In this document: in pieces, positions 27,226-38,640 of the stretch
Position numbering within the stretch: the stretch's first letter is position 1
Layout of the letters: every line of letters begins with the position of its first letter
NCBI RefSeq assembly: GCF_002994745.2
Contig: NC_037088.1
Span: forward strand, 52,729,897-52,793,896
DNA: 64,000 nucleotides
DNA from: Rosa chinensis
Lineage: Eukaryota; Streptophyta; Magnoliopsida; Rosales; Rosaceae
Direction: 5' to 3'
Notes under the pieces: generated by a model
Databases searched by the model: none
The model's input: only the letters and a program-made list of their open reading frames with translations
Told to the model about the DNA's origin: nothing
Made by a program: the position numbers and the translations under genes

Positions 27226-28014
27226 TGCGTGACCTTGCCCAGAAAAGAAAAAAAAACAAAGAGACAGCAGGCCTGCGGCCCACTGCAGAAAAGAAAAGAA
27301 AAGAAGAAAAAAGGGAGAAACCCCAGTTTTTCGCAAGCACAAAAACATCGCTACGTACGCCTATATCAACACGCGCGTGCGCTAGAATCATTCTGTTTTC
27401 TCGAAACCAAGTATATTCTCTTTTATTTATTTAACTTCATACTCTGGGAAAATGTGGAATCAGCATGCATTGTGAATTTTACATAATTATGTTTGAGCAT
27501 GCTTTAAATATTTTATTGTTTATATTTTTATTATGAATTTTGAGCATGTTTTGTGAATTTTATTTACGCTTATATAATTATGCCTACGCATGCCTTTATA
27601 TTATACTACTGTTTATATTTTATTTTGTGCAGGATATATTATTACTGTTATTATGTGTAGCATATATTTTGTTATATATTATTTGTGAATTTTGAGCATG
27701 TCCTGTAATTTATGTTACTACCTTTGATAATTGTTTTATTTAGTATGTTATATATAAATTGAGTTTTGCCTTGATAATGAAAATTCATGCGTATTATAAA
27801 TACATAATTACCGTGAGAAGTATTTTCACATAGCATCGAAAAAGAAAGGTGATCATTTTGAATCTTGGTCTTGAAATTTAATTCATATTCTTGGAAAATA
27901 ATTCATGTGGATGTCTCTATGACTGCATAATTTATATATTTTCTCTCTTGTTTATGTAGATGGCTGATCCAACTCGACTTGAATTTGACATTTTGGACTC
28001 AAAAGGTCTTGAGA

Positions 28015-28431
28015 ACCATTGTTGAGTTTCTGTCACTTTCTGATGTGGAAACAATTTTTTCAACTGAAAAAAAAAAAGATTTAGTTTTTTTTTTCTTTCA
28101 AAATTTTGGAGAAAATTAATTGAAACTACCCCAACATAATATAATTTTTCACATAAACACCATATGTACAGTAAAACTTGTCTTTTAATTGAAATGGTTA
28201 CTAGCTTGGCCTTTTTATTGATAGTACTTCCAAATTGTCGAAATTTTGTCATGAACATGGAGAATTCTTATCTATTTAGAAGCAAATAATACAATTTATG
28301 AAAAATAAACCCTTTGAACATATTCCTATTTACAATGCCAAGCATGCCATAAGCATGAGGATCTAAACCACATACAAGGGCGGAGTTTGGGCTACCTTGG
28401 GTTGTAGCTCTGGTAACTTTATTGCAAAAAA
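28015..28431. other. Intergenic, no gene seen
   Basis: A/T-rich sequence after the broken copia gag. Nothing is supported. Confidence 0.5.
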
Positions 28432-28914
28432 GGAAAGTTTTAAGAACAATATGTGAGGTATTGTCCACTCTGAATTAAGGTTTTTATACTTTCTAAAGCA
28501 TCATAATGGTACATAGGGTTGAAATCCTGACACATAATAACTCTATTACTCTAGCATATTTTTTTAAGCCAAATTTGTCACTTTATCATGAATGTCACAT
28601 GCACGCCATGCTCTTTCATTTTTCTTTTATTTCATTTTCTCTCTTGGACACCCACTTGTTGGTTGGGTTTTCAGGCTCACCAGTAACTGCTATGGACAAG
28701 GTTTCTCTCTACCCCCATCATTCCGACTTAGTCTCACACGCTTTCCTATTATGATCATCGCAACCGCCAGCTACCATCAAAACCCAACTCCTTTGGAATC
28801 TGATCAAAACAAACAAAGAAGTTGTCCAGATAAGCCATGGTGTTGAAGAACTGAGTACCGCCCATTCCATTATACTGTTGCAACATGACCATGAAACCTT
28901 CGGGACCAATCCAA

Positions 28915-29150
28915 CCTTTTTGGTTTAGGAGGCACCAATCCTTAAAATGCATCCAACCCCGTCTGATTCCAACCCATTCTCAAAGACCCCTAAAAACCTC
29001 TCCTGCTCCCCCGCCACCCTCGTCACCTTTCCCACCACCATCACCACTGTCGAGCTGGCTCCGTCCAAGCTCCACGACCTCATTTATAGATTCCAGTCCT
29101 TGATGGAGTTAATCGACTGAGTCTAGCGGCTGCTACACTACGTCACCTTG
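28915..29150 (+). pseudogene. Captured fragment of plastid quinolinate synthase (SufE domain start)
   Basis: Two plus-strand frames read as one broken exon. The first has an RRHQSLKCIQP piece like a transit-peptide region. After a frameshift comes SDSNPFSKTPKNL, then TFPTTITTVELAPSKLHDLI and RFQSLMELID, followed by two stop codons inside RLLHYVTL. This pattern matches the N-terminal SufE-like domain that precedes NadA in plant chloroplast quinolinate synthase (NAD biosynthesis). Only the start of that domain is present and the frame is dead. It lies inside a TIR element, so it is read as transduplicated host sequence. Identification is from memory of the family, without a search. Confidence 0.62.
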
Positions 29151-29309
29151 AATCATCGCTGCCACCAAAGCTCTAGCTTGGCTGGAATTCCTCACGTGGT
29201 GGGCCAACCTTATCTCCGTTGGCAGGGCTGCCTTCCTTTTCTTCGTCAGAGCTTTCTCCTCCAATTTGAACCCGGCGTCCACCTGGTCCTTAACCCCTAA
29301 TTTCCCGTC

Positions 29310-29520
29310 GAAAATCTCATTGACAGTGTCTGCGCCGGCGGTCATGGCCGGTTTAACAGCGGATGAGAAGAAAAAGTTGTTGAGGGTGGCACAAATGAAG
29401 GCGATGAAGGAGAGACTTCCGAAAATCTTGTTGACGGTGTCTGTACTAGCGGTCATGGTCGGGTTAATAGTGGAGGAGATGAAGAAGTTATTGAGGGTGG
29501 TGCAGATAGAGGCAGTGAGA
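29310..29520 (+). repeat. ~110-bp direct duplication inside the long-TIR element
   Basis: The segment ATCTCATTGACAGTGTCTGC...GCGATGAAGGAGAGA is followed directly by a diverged copy, ATCTTGTTGACGGTGTCTGT...GCAGTGAGAGAGAGA. Both read as open frames in phase, giving an apparent internal protein repeat. Confidence 0.75.
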
Positions 29521-29741
29521 GAGAGAGAGAGGAAGAAAGGGCAGAGAGAGAGACAGAGCACAAAAATATTAAATTATCCTTTGAATAATGAATAATGGTA
29601 TAGGCTTAACGGTGTTACAGATGGTATGTACTATAAGTATGTCGGGTTTATAGAGTCAGGCACCAATGTTATAGTTTGTAAACTATAAAAACCTTATTTT
29701 GGAGTGGACAATACCTCATGTACTGTTCTTGAAATTTTTCC

Positions 29742-29884
29742 TTGCGTAAAAGAGAGGTAGAATTACATAAATGGTCACTGAACTATGACCCATTCAATAC
29801 TTTAGTCACTCAAAATTTAACAATTAAATTCACTTGCCATCAAATCTTTTGTTAAACACCTTTAAATTTGAGAGCATTTTAGTC
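29742..29884. other. Short repeat-like spacer
   Basis: It contains the phrase AAATGGTCACTGAACTATGACC, which looks like the end of another MITE, but no partner end was found. Confidence 0.3.
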
Positions 29885-30146
29885 TAAGGGTGGTTCTAGT
29901 TGGACCTCCAAATTTGTTATTTGGACCTCCCATACTTAGTACACCTCTAATTTACTTTTTAAAATACTTGAAAAGCTAAGTAGACATCCTTATTTTCACC
30001 AAAACACCCTTGAACATGAGATACAATAATCTGTTACTCTACTTCAACCATGAGAAGAAGAATGAATCAAAATCACATGATATTGCTCTCTTATGAGTAG
30101 GTCTCTCCTCCACCAAAATTAATTAGAGGTTCTTGATCTTGATATG

Positions 30147-30657
30147 TGTTAGTGTTTGAGATTGAGCAGTAGCTTAATCTTGGTTAACGCAGGTCCGAGG
30201 GGCGGACTGCCACTCGCAATGTTCTTAGAGCTTCCGCCTGTCAAGTAAAATACAGAGGGCGTCAGAGGGAGACCGCGCTAGGCGGTCTTCTCTTCTCATA
30301 TGCCAAGTCAGTCAATGTATTTATGTTGACAAAGTAACAGTAGGTAAGTAGCAAAATGCGTAATTAATGAGGAGAGATGAGAGAACCTTTTATAGGTGGG
30401 GAAGAGGCTGACCTCTTCCATGTTTTCGATGTGGGACTGATGTGCTTCAATTCCCAGCTTCTGGAGCTTCTGATGCTAACTTGGCGCGGAGCGTGGCGGC
30501 GCGTCAGCGGTGATCTGGGGGTGAGCCGGGGCTCAGGCGGTAGCTTGTTTGGCTGTGTTTTCGTAGGTCACACAGTTGGCGGTAGTTGGTACCCTGGCTG
30601 TATCATGAGCGTGGCTCATTATAGCTAACTATGCTTGCAAATGCTTGTGCAAGTACA
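30147..30657 (-). repeat. 3' LTR of the Tat element
   Basis: Begins TGTTAGTGTTTGAG and ends CAAGTACA on the plus strand. A minus-strand TATA box (CTATAAAAGG) near 30395 confirms the direction of transcription. The duplicated target ATATG is at 30142-30146. Confidence 0.92.
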
Positions 30658-31139
30658 AGTCCCCAGTCAAGGAGGGCAATCTTGGTTGGGGAGTTCCCTA
30701 GCGGTTCGAAGCGTTACTTCCGTTAGACTTGCAGAAGCATAATTAGCGTCAGTGCGTTGTCAACCATGGACTTACTGAGCAAACGCTTTGTACCCTTTCG
30801 GGTGGGCCCTCGCTAGGCCGCCCAGGGAGTCCCCTACTCCCCGGCTAAGATAGATTTCCGTTTGGTTGGTATATTGTTTGTTGAGGGGAGCTGCACTTAG
30901 CAGAGGGTGTTGGGTAGCGAGCCCAAACTTTGGTACCCGAGTGGCGGGGGTCAACATGCCTGATTAGGGGTGTCGTAGACTATTGACGTGTCCCCGTGTC
31001 CAGGAGGGATGTAGCCTGACTGTAACGCCGCGTAGCGGTCGTCGTCAAGACGCCTCGGGAATCGCCGTTTGCGACAGTCCCTTCGCTGAAAGTAAGCAGC
31101 AAGCAGTGTCGTTGGGACCAACTTGGTGGTGCTCCAGTG

Positions 31140-31670
31140 AGCGGAGGTGCGCTCCTTTGCAAGATGAAAATGGAGAAATTTTGCTAGCGGAGTTGCGCTT
31201 AGCAGATAATGCGTCACTTGCAAGATTAAAAGGGAGAAGTTTCGCTAGCGGAGTTGCGTTTAGCGGAGACTGCCTCACTTGCAAGATGAAAACAGAGCAG
31301 TTCCGCTAGAGGAGTTGCGCTTAGCGAAGACTACCTCGCTTGCAAAATGGAAAGGGAGAAGTTCCGCTAGCGGAGTTGGGCTTAGCGGAGACTGCGTCAC
31401 TTGCAAGATGAAAAGGGAGCAGTTCCGCTAGCGGAGTTGCGCTTAGCGGAGACTGCCTCGCTTGCAAGATGGAAATGGAGATGTTCTGCTGGTGGAGTTG
31501 CGCTTAGCGGAGACTGCGTCACTTGCAAGATAAAAAAGGGAGCAGTTCCGCTAGTGGAGACTGCGTCACTTGCAAGATGGAAAGGGAGCAGTTCCGCTAG
31601 CGGAGACTGCGTCACTTGCAAGATGAAAAGGGAGAAGTTCTACTAGCAGAGTTGCGCTTAGCGGAGACTG
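31140..31670. repeat. ~61-bp tandem array in the 3' region of the Tat element
   Basis: About nine copies of a unit built from CTTGCAAGATGAAAAGGGAG, CAGTTCCGCTAGCGGAG and TTGCGCTTAGCGGAGACTGC follow head to tail; several copies are shortened. The unit contains the self-complementary word CCGCTAGCGG. Arrays of this sort in the 3' untranslated region are known in Tat elements and can seed satellite DNA. Confidence 0.9.
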
Positions 31671-32454
31671 CTCGATGATTTGTGACCTGCCTCTTTGATG
31701 GTTGTTTTGGCTAGACGCTTCGTCTGACGGTGTTCGACACGTGGCCGACATGTACTGAGTTAGCGTGTGGAATAACGTCTTTGCAGCACGCCCGTCTCCT
31801 CGCCATTAATGAGAGTAATCATGGATTTTGTAACCGAGGCAACACCTCGGTTAATCCGGAGAGTAAGTGAGATCGTGGGGCACGTGTAAGGTGGTCGTGC
31901 GATGTCGTTTATAAGCGGACGGCTTAGATTGTTTTGATGTTGACATAAAAGAGAAGGAAACATAGTGTTTTAATGTACTTCGAACTGAAACCATCATCTT
32001 CAAGCTTCGCTCTGATAGTTGAGAAGAAAATTCTGCAATTCTATGAGGGTATTGATCGTTGGAGAACGAAGACCTCCTGAATTGAAGACGAGCATCTTCA
32101 AGGGCATCAGAGTTTCCGTTTTTGAGGTTGGTAATCTGAATCTCGTCCCTGTTTTATTGGGTTTTTTGTTTGCTTCTGCCAGTTTCACGTTTTGGTATTT
32201 AGAGTGATTTCTGTCATTTCCCGGTGTATGTAAGGGTCTAGAATTGTGTTTGGGCTGGGTTTTAGGTGTTTGACAGAAGGTTGAGGTTTCTTGCCCTGTT
32301 AGGTGGTCAGCTGGGTTTGAGTGCGGATGTGTTTTGTTTTGGCATTTTCTAGGTTTTTTAGGAATGGGTGTTCTTGACGTTGTTGGCTATAATCTGACAT
32401 ACGGATAGCTTAGATCTTGTGGGAACTGACTGGTTTTGGGTTTTAGGGTTTGTG

Positions 32455-35122
32455 ATGGCTAGCGTCGTAGAGATCTCGAGCAGTGAGGATTCCGAGTCTG
32501 ATGTGTCGCTCAATGTGGCGGATAGGATATTTTTTGACTCGTTCCGTCTGTCTGCCCATGCAGGAACCTCACTGTCCGAACAGCTAGAGATCGAGCCACT
32601 ACAGACCATACCTTGGGAAGTAGCAATAGGTCGTGCCGCCGTCCGGAATAGGCGTGAGGAGAGGTTAGGGAGTAACAGCGCCGTTAGCGGCTCCGCTGAT
32701 AGGGGAGAGATCGGGGAGGAGATTGAGTCGGTATGGGTTCTCCACGACGGTACTCCTTTTGATGAGGCGGGTGGACCGATGACTGTTGCCGCTGTGAACC
32801 AATTGAAGCGGGTGTTCCGGCTGCCAGGCGTAGTGAAGTTGCGTCCGTCGCTGAAGGATGAGATAGCGTCAATGCTGCCAGTGGGGCATGCTGCCGTGCA
32901 TGAGGCGATCTTCCGCCAGGGAGTGACATTCCCGCTACTGCCAAATCTCCAAATTTTGGTTTGTGAGTTTGGCCTCTCCTTTGGGCAGATTTGCCCTAAT
33001 ATGTGGCGGTTGCTGATGGCGCTCAACTCGCTATGGCACCTTTCCGGTTGCGAGGGTCCAACCGTGGCGGAGGTGCTGCACTTCTACGAATTGGTATACG
33101 TGAAGCGCCAAGGTTGCAGTGGGCAGGTGAACTTGAGCCGTCGCTAGGGGGCGCCCAAGTTAATCGAGAATTTGAAGGATTCCATGTCTCCTTGGCGGGG
33201 GACCTTCTGTGTTGCCACCGCGGGATGGGAATATCAAGCGGGGTCGAACGAGGGGGAGCCGACCTTTAGGATTAAGTCGGAGTTCCAGCCTATCCGAGGT
33301 TGTCGCTAGCGTCTGCCGCTGATCTGAGTTGCTAGCTTTTCTTGTGACAACTCGTATTTTGTTCTAACCATTTCTTAGTTTTTTTATTTTTATTTTATTT
33401 ATTTTATTTTTTATTTTTTTTATAGCTGGCTTGCGTTGTAACCTGACGCGCGAGGAAGAGTGCTGCATGGCAAGGATTAGAGGCTGTTGGCGGAATCGCA
33501 ACCTGCTTGACCTTCGTCTTCTCACTGGTTGGGAGCTGTTGGTCGATCAACAATTAACGCGCACTCTTGGTAACTAACTTCCGCTGATCTGTGCCTTAGC
33601 CTAGTTTGCATCAAGTTGACCTATTGTTCTTATGCAGATTCTCCGCCGGGTAACAAAGCGAGTCGTGACACTTTTGCCAAATCCATGGACCGAGCAGAGA
33701 TCAACAACTTTTTGGAGAGTACGTACACCGTTGGGCTGGCGGCTCAGCAGATGACGGTCGATCCGCAAACATTGGCGGTAAGCTAGTCCGAAGCCCCAGT
33801 GGTGCTGCTGATGCCGACGGTTTGCCCGTTGTTCAAGCGAGAGCTGGTGCAGCCCAAGGGGTAGTCAGCGGGAGCAAGGCCCCTACTGCGCCTGTGCAGC
33901 TGAGGGAGAGAGCGCCAGCCACCCTGCGTGGGCCCCAGAAGGAGAGGGTGGTGCCCTCCAAGGATCCAGTGACTATTGCGATGCTGGAGCCGCAGATGCA
34001 ATTGAGGCATGTCGCCGCTGGTACCGCTTGAGCGTTTCTTCAGAACAAGCGGCGACAAAACGATGGTGATGAAGAAGACGAGGCAGAGACCATCAGGGCC
34101 CCCTCCAGCAAAAGAGGGCAAAGCAGGCCCCACCGACGGTGACTGTAGCTGCTGTTGGGGAGGAACAGGAGAGCGGTCTGGACTCCTTTGGAGCGTATGC
34201 TAAATTCTTGACCGACCCTGAATGGGAGTTTCTCTTCCATCTCTGTGAGCGGCTAGGATTTGGCGAGTTGGATGGGACCGTCCGCCGTATAACAGTCGCC
34301 GTTCAGCTCGGCGTTTGGACACCTGTCGGTCAGGCTGCACGAGCTGTTCCTTGCCGCGTCAAACCAACCTTGGGTTGAGCGGCAGATGAGGGAGAAGATC
34401 CAAGGTCTCCAGAGGGAGCTGGGGGAGGCCAAAGATAAGGTGGCGGATGTCGAGCGGAGCCTATCTAAGGCGGAATGCAATGCTATGGATGCCCGCTGCA
34501 AGCTTGCTGTTGCTGTTGAGGGGGATCTCGAGCTGAACGACCATGTCTCCAAGCTGGAGCAAGACATATCCCTGTTGAAGGATCAAGTGGCGGCTAAGGA
34601 TAAGAAAGTTGAGAACTTGAGATCCTTCAGCGAGATGCTGCCACCAAATCTACGGATGTGAAGAAGCTGGAGGACAAGGTTGCCCGGCTAGAAATTAAGA
34701 GGAGTCATGCGGAGGTCGCCGCCGTGGAGGCATTTAAGCAATCTGTGGAGTACAAGCGAGCCATGATGGAGGCGGCGAAGGCTGGTGCCGTTGCCAACTT
34801 GGATCTGCTGAAGCAAAAGGGCGCCATCGACTGGGTGAAAGCGTCCAGGTCTGGCAATACCTCGAGCCAGTCTCCTGTGCCAGCGGGTGGTAGTGCCGTT
34901 GGTCAGTCTGAGGGTGTGCGCTCTGGTAGTTGTGAAAGCTACCATGGGCCGGTGGATGACTCTCAGCGGACTCCACTGGCCACACAGTCCGAGGTGTTGC
35001 GTGCTGATTTTATGGTTGCACACACCCGAGAGGATGGCACCCTTGTCACGCCTTCACCCCACCTGTCCTGGATCCGACCAGACGAGCTGCCTGGCTGGGC
35101 AGCCACTACCGCTGGGGGGTGA
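32455..35122 (+). pseudogene. Antisense ORF set of the Tat element (gypsy-type transposon domain + coiled coil)
   Basis: Reading opposite to gag-pol, an ATG at 32455 opens a frame of 230 codons with an acidic start and a central block (PVGHAAVHEAIFRQGVTFPL ... GQICPNMWRLLMAL) like the plant putative gypsy-type transposon domain (PF04195). A TAG at 33145 interrupts a frame that then stays open to about 33308. A T-rich intron-like stretch follows (AG at 33425), then further exon-like pieces (a GTAACT donor near 33569 and an AG acceptor near 33637). The end, 34383-35122, encodes Glu/Lys-rich coiled coil in two frames. It looks like a formerly spliced antisense gene now broken by nonsense and frameshift changes. 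Function is unknown in the lineage. Confidence 0.6.
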
Positions 35123-35159
35123 AGGCTGTTTCATAATTTTTTTGTAATGCCACTGAGGC

Positions 35160-35190
35160 CTGCACTTTTTTTTTTTTTTTTTTTTTTTTT
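35160..35190. repeat. Poly(T) run
   Basis: A T homopolymer of about 22 lies between the antisense gene and the integrase end. The exact length is assembly-sensitive. Confidence 0.85.
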
Positions 35191-35780
35191 CATGCCATTG
35201 AGGCTTCTTTTGTATTTGACAATATTTTTTGGGCGGGGAGTTCCGACCCTGAATATATAAAATAGTTGCCCTTGAAATTTTCCAAGTGTGGGATTCCCTT
35301 TTTGATGATTGTTGTGTGCATGTTATTTTACCGCCAGAGTTTGGACGTGCTTTTTGTTAATCAATGAAACATTAAAGGAATTAAAATTGTTCCAAGTGCA
35401 CAATGTAGCGGACGTGGTCCGCCGAATATTGTTGGCGTTGCCAATTAATTCTTGTGCTTGGACTTGGTGACAATGGTTTGAATAATTCCTCGTTTCATTG
35501 ATAGCTGATAGATCAACGTTTACAAAAGGGGGTTTGTACCCCTTGGGGTAGCTTCCCTTAGCTAAATATTGAACAAAAATTTAGCTAAGTCAAGATGCTC
35601 TTGGGTAGCGGCATGACTATTTGTAGTAATACCGAAGGTGCTCGGTATTTCAAGGGTGGGTCGTTGTGACACCATCCTTGTCCATTAAGTAGAAGGTGTT
35701 GGGGCTAACGAATTCTACTATTTTGTACGGTCCTTCCCAAGTTGGGAGGAGTGCCATTGGCGGTGGAATGACTTCCTTCA

Positions 35781-36720
35781 TTACCCATTCCCCCAGTTGA
35801 AGGTTACGGGCTTTGACTCTAGCGTTGTAGAAACGTGGTACCTGCTGCTTGTTTCACAAGTTGTGCAAATGAGCCTTGTGGCGTCCTTCTTCGAGGAGGT
35901 CCTTGTCGAGGTTGATGCCTTCGCTGTTGGTCTCAGAGCAGTAGCCCTTGACGCTAGTGGTAGGTTGGCTGACCTCAACTGGTAGGACGGCCTCACTGCC
36001 GAACATCATATAGAATGGTGTTTCACCGGTGGCAGAAGTGGGGTACTCCTGATGGCCCAAAGTACTTCCAAGAGTTTCTCCGCCCATAATCCCTTGGCGT
36101 CGTTGAGCTTCTTTTTTAGCAACTTCTTGATTATCTTGTTTGCTGCTTCGACTTGGCCGTTGGTTTGGGGGTGAGCGACAGATGCAAAACTCAACTTGGT
36201 GCCCAGGTTGGCGGTGAAAGATTTGAGTTCCTTGTTGTTGAAATGTGTGCCCTTGTCTGAGATGATTGTGTGGGGGACGCCATAGTGACAGTAGATGTTC
36301 TTCTAGAGGAAGTGGGTTACCTTGGCGGTAGTTATGGTCGTTAGCGGCTCCGCCTCTATCCACTTACTGTTGTAGTCGATGGCGACGATGATGTACTTGA
36401 ATTGGCCCTTAGCGGTTGGCAGTTTCCCAAGCAAGTCCAGGCCCCACATGGAATGGATCTATGGGCAAATTATGATCGACAGGGGCTCCGTCGGGGCATG
36501 GGGAAGGTTAGCGTATTGTTGACACTTGTGGCAGGACCTGGAGACCTTCCTGGCGTTGTCGCCGAGTGTGGGCCAAAAGTAACCTTGTCGCACTGTGCGA
36601 TTGGCCAAAGTCCTGTCGCCCGAGTGGTTTCCACATTCCTGAGTGTGTATCATTACCAGAACTGCCTTTCCCTCTTCTGGGGTCAAACACCGGAGGTTGG
36701 GATAGGTGAACCCTTGGCGG
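35781..36720 (-). pseudogene. Tat integrase (broken)
   Basis: The zinc-binding start is seen at 36459-36686 (HTQECGNHSGDRTLANRTVR, then SCHKCQQYA). Parts of the catalytic core and the SFASVAHPQTNGQVEAANKI block (36006-36194) follow in other frames, and GETPFYMMFGSEAVLPVEV marks the C-terminal region. At least two frameshifts separate them. Confidence 0.8.
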
Positions 36721-36734
36721 TAAAGCTTGCCATT

Positions 36735-37259
36735 CTAGATGTTATAGCGGGTCGCCCTCCGCTTAAGCTGCCTTGCTTCGACCTTGTCGGTGGGTAGTGT
36801 TCCATTGTGCTTGTACTCTATGATTTCATCCATCCAGCTGGGATTGACCTCAATGTTGAAGATTTCCACCAGGGTTTTGGTGATGCTTGGCTTGTCAAGG
36901 CACTCCACCCTTGTGTCCGCTGGACTTTGGTGTGGTTGGGCGGTGGCTAATCTTGCCAGTGAGTCTGCATTTGTGTTCTTTTCCCTGGGAATCTGTGTGA
37001 TGGTGTGAAATTTGAACTTTTTGAGTAGTATCTTGATGTACCCTAAGTATGCCGCTAACTGTTGGTCCTTAGCCTGGAAATTGTCGCTGACCTGGTTAAC
37101 GACCAGCTGAGAATCGCTGAATATGTTGACACTGTCAGGGCCTAAGTCGATGGCGAGGAGTAAGCTGACAATGAGCGCTTTATATTTCCCCATATTGTTT
37201 GAGGCTTTGAAGTTGAATTTCAACGCGTATTCCACGTTTAGTCCCCCTGGTCCCGTCAA
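36735..37259 (-). pseudogene. Second (archaeal-type) RNase H domain of the Tat element
   Basis: This is an open 174-aa piece. It contains LNVEYALKFNFKASNNMGKY, IFSDSQLVVNQVSDNFQAKD and QIPREKNTNADSLARLA, the layout of the additional RNase H seen in Tat elements. The usual Glu after ASNN is Gly here (NNMGKY instead of NNEAEY), so catalysis is probably lost. Confidence 0.8.
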
Positions 37260-37439
37260 GATGACTCTGGCGCCTCAGGCTTTGGTGCAGGCGGGGCTGT
37301 CTACGTGGAGGTTCTAGCCTGACTGCTGCTGGGGGGCTGGTTCCCCAGCGGTTACCATTTCTGTGTTGGCCTCTTGTGCCCCTAGGTTGGGTTCATCCTG
37401 ACGCTCGGTGAGTTCAGCGATGAAATCTACCACTGCTTG

Positions 37440-38640
37440 GCCTTTCATGGCAGTCCTTGTAGTCAATTTCGAACTCGCTGAGCTCGATGGCTCACTTGCT
37501 TAAGCCCTCGGAGTGCTCAGGGTTTTGCATTATTTGCCTTAGTGGTTGGTTTGTTAGGACATGAATTGTGTGAGTCTGAAAGTATTGGCAGAGGCGCTTG
37601 GTGGCGACAACAAGTGCGAGAGCGAGCTTCTCCAGAAGGGGATATTTCATCTCCGCCCCATTCATGCCCCTGCCGGCGTAGAATACTGGGAGCTCTTCTT
37701 GGCCCTCTCGTCGCACGATGGCACAACTTACTGCTGATAGGGATACCGCTAGGTAGATGTATAGTGTCTCACCCTGTACCGGAATGGAAAGAAGTGGGAC
37801 TGCTGCCTAGTATTTCTTCAAGCTCTGGAATGCCACCTCACACTCTGGGGTCCAGTCAATTACTTTCTTGTGTATGTTTTTCAGCACTTTGAAAAATGGG
37901 AGACATCTGTCGGTGAGTCTGGAGATGAACCGAGGAGAGCAGTTAGCTTTCCCTGGAGGCTCTGAACGTTTACCTTCCACTCCAGGGCCTTCATGTTGAG
38001 GATGGCTTGCACCTTGTCAGGATTGGCCTCTATGCTCTGTTCACTGACTATGTAGCCCAGAAATTTGCTGGCGGTGACGCCAAAGAAATATTTTTCTGGG
38101 TTGAGGCGCATACTATAAGCCAAGAGAAGGGCGAATATGACTATGAGGTTTGCCACGTGTCAGCTAGCCTTGATGGTTTTTACCAACATGTCGTCCACGT
38201 AGACCTCTATTATCTTGCCTAGGTGCTGAGCAAACATGGAATTCATCAACCGCTGATAAGTTACACCGGCGTTCTTCAAACCTGAAGGGCATGACATTGT
38301 AATAGTATAGGCCCTTGTCGATGGTGAAGGCAGTGCACTCTTGGTCACCGGGGTGCATCTTGATTTGATTGTAGCAGTGAAGGCGTCCATCATGCAGAGT
38401 AGCTCGTGTCCAGCAGTTGCATCGACCAACTGATCTATGCGGGGTAGCGGGAAGCTGTCCTTGGGGCATGCCTTGTTGAGGCCCTTGAAGTCGACACACA
38501 TCCGCCACTTTCTGCTAGGTTTCTTGACCATGACCAGGTTGGAAATCCACTGAGGGTAATTGACTTGGCGGATGAACCCGATGTTCTGGAGTTTGGCGAC
38601 TTCCTCTCCTATTGCCCAATACCTCTCTTCATCAAAGGCC
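37440..38640 (-). pseudogene. Tat reverse transcriptase and first RNase H (broken)
   Basis: RT motifs read in order: KWRMCVDFKGLNKACPKDSF, then a frame change after CMMDAF, then VYVDDMLVKT with the catalytic YVDD (38160-38531), then the thumb/connection part (37881-38156, KFLGYIVSEQSIEANPDK). The first RNase H follows at 37492-37716 (MKYPLLEKLALALVVATKRL). Several frameshifts break the frame. Confidence 0.85.

Larger units (their letters stand above)
26375..28014 (+). mobile_element. Truncated copia retrotransposon (LTR, leader, start of gag)
   Basis: A probable LTR ends TTTACA at 26542 and has a TATA box (CTATATAAAGGGA). It is followed at once by CGTTATCAGCACAAG, the same primer-site string found in the copia element at 10929. 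After a 1.4-kb noncoding leader, an ATG at 27961 opens MADPTRLEFDILDSKG, the typical N-terminus of copia Gag, and then a stop follows at codon 22. No further gag, pol or second LTR is seen, so the element is a 5' remnant. The left edge of the LTR (26375 or 26379) is not certain. Confidence 0.68.
28432..29741. mobile_element. Long-TIR DNA element, copy 2, carrying gene pieces
   Basis: The left end (GGAAAGTTTTAAGAACAATA) pairs with the right end over roughly 100 bp, including GAGGTATTGTCCACTC. The flanks TTGCAAAAAA and TTGCGTAAAA are a degenerate 10-bp duplication. Near the right end the GA-rich tract and ATTATCCTTTGAATAATGAA match the same place in copy 1 (13927-15043), so both belong to one family. 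There is no transposase. The interior carries a decayed exon of quinolinate synthase (28915-29150), a minus-strand open frame at 28755-28952 of unknown origin, and a ~110-bp direct duplication at about 29310-29520. Confidence 0.8.

Noticed and set aside
26538..27434. Several ORFs in the copia leader (for example 26821-27174)
   Set aside because: They are low-complexity, lack domains, and lie between the LTR primer site and the gag ATG.
31140..31670. Regular repeats that could suggest a CRISPR array
   Set aside because: Units are contiguous with no unique spacers, lie in a plant retrotransposon 3' region, and no cas-like genes are present.
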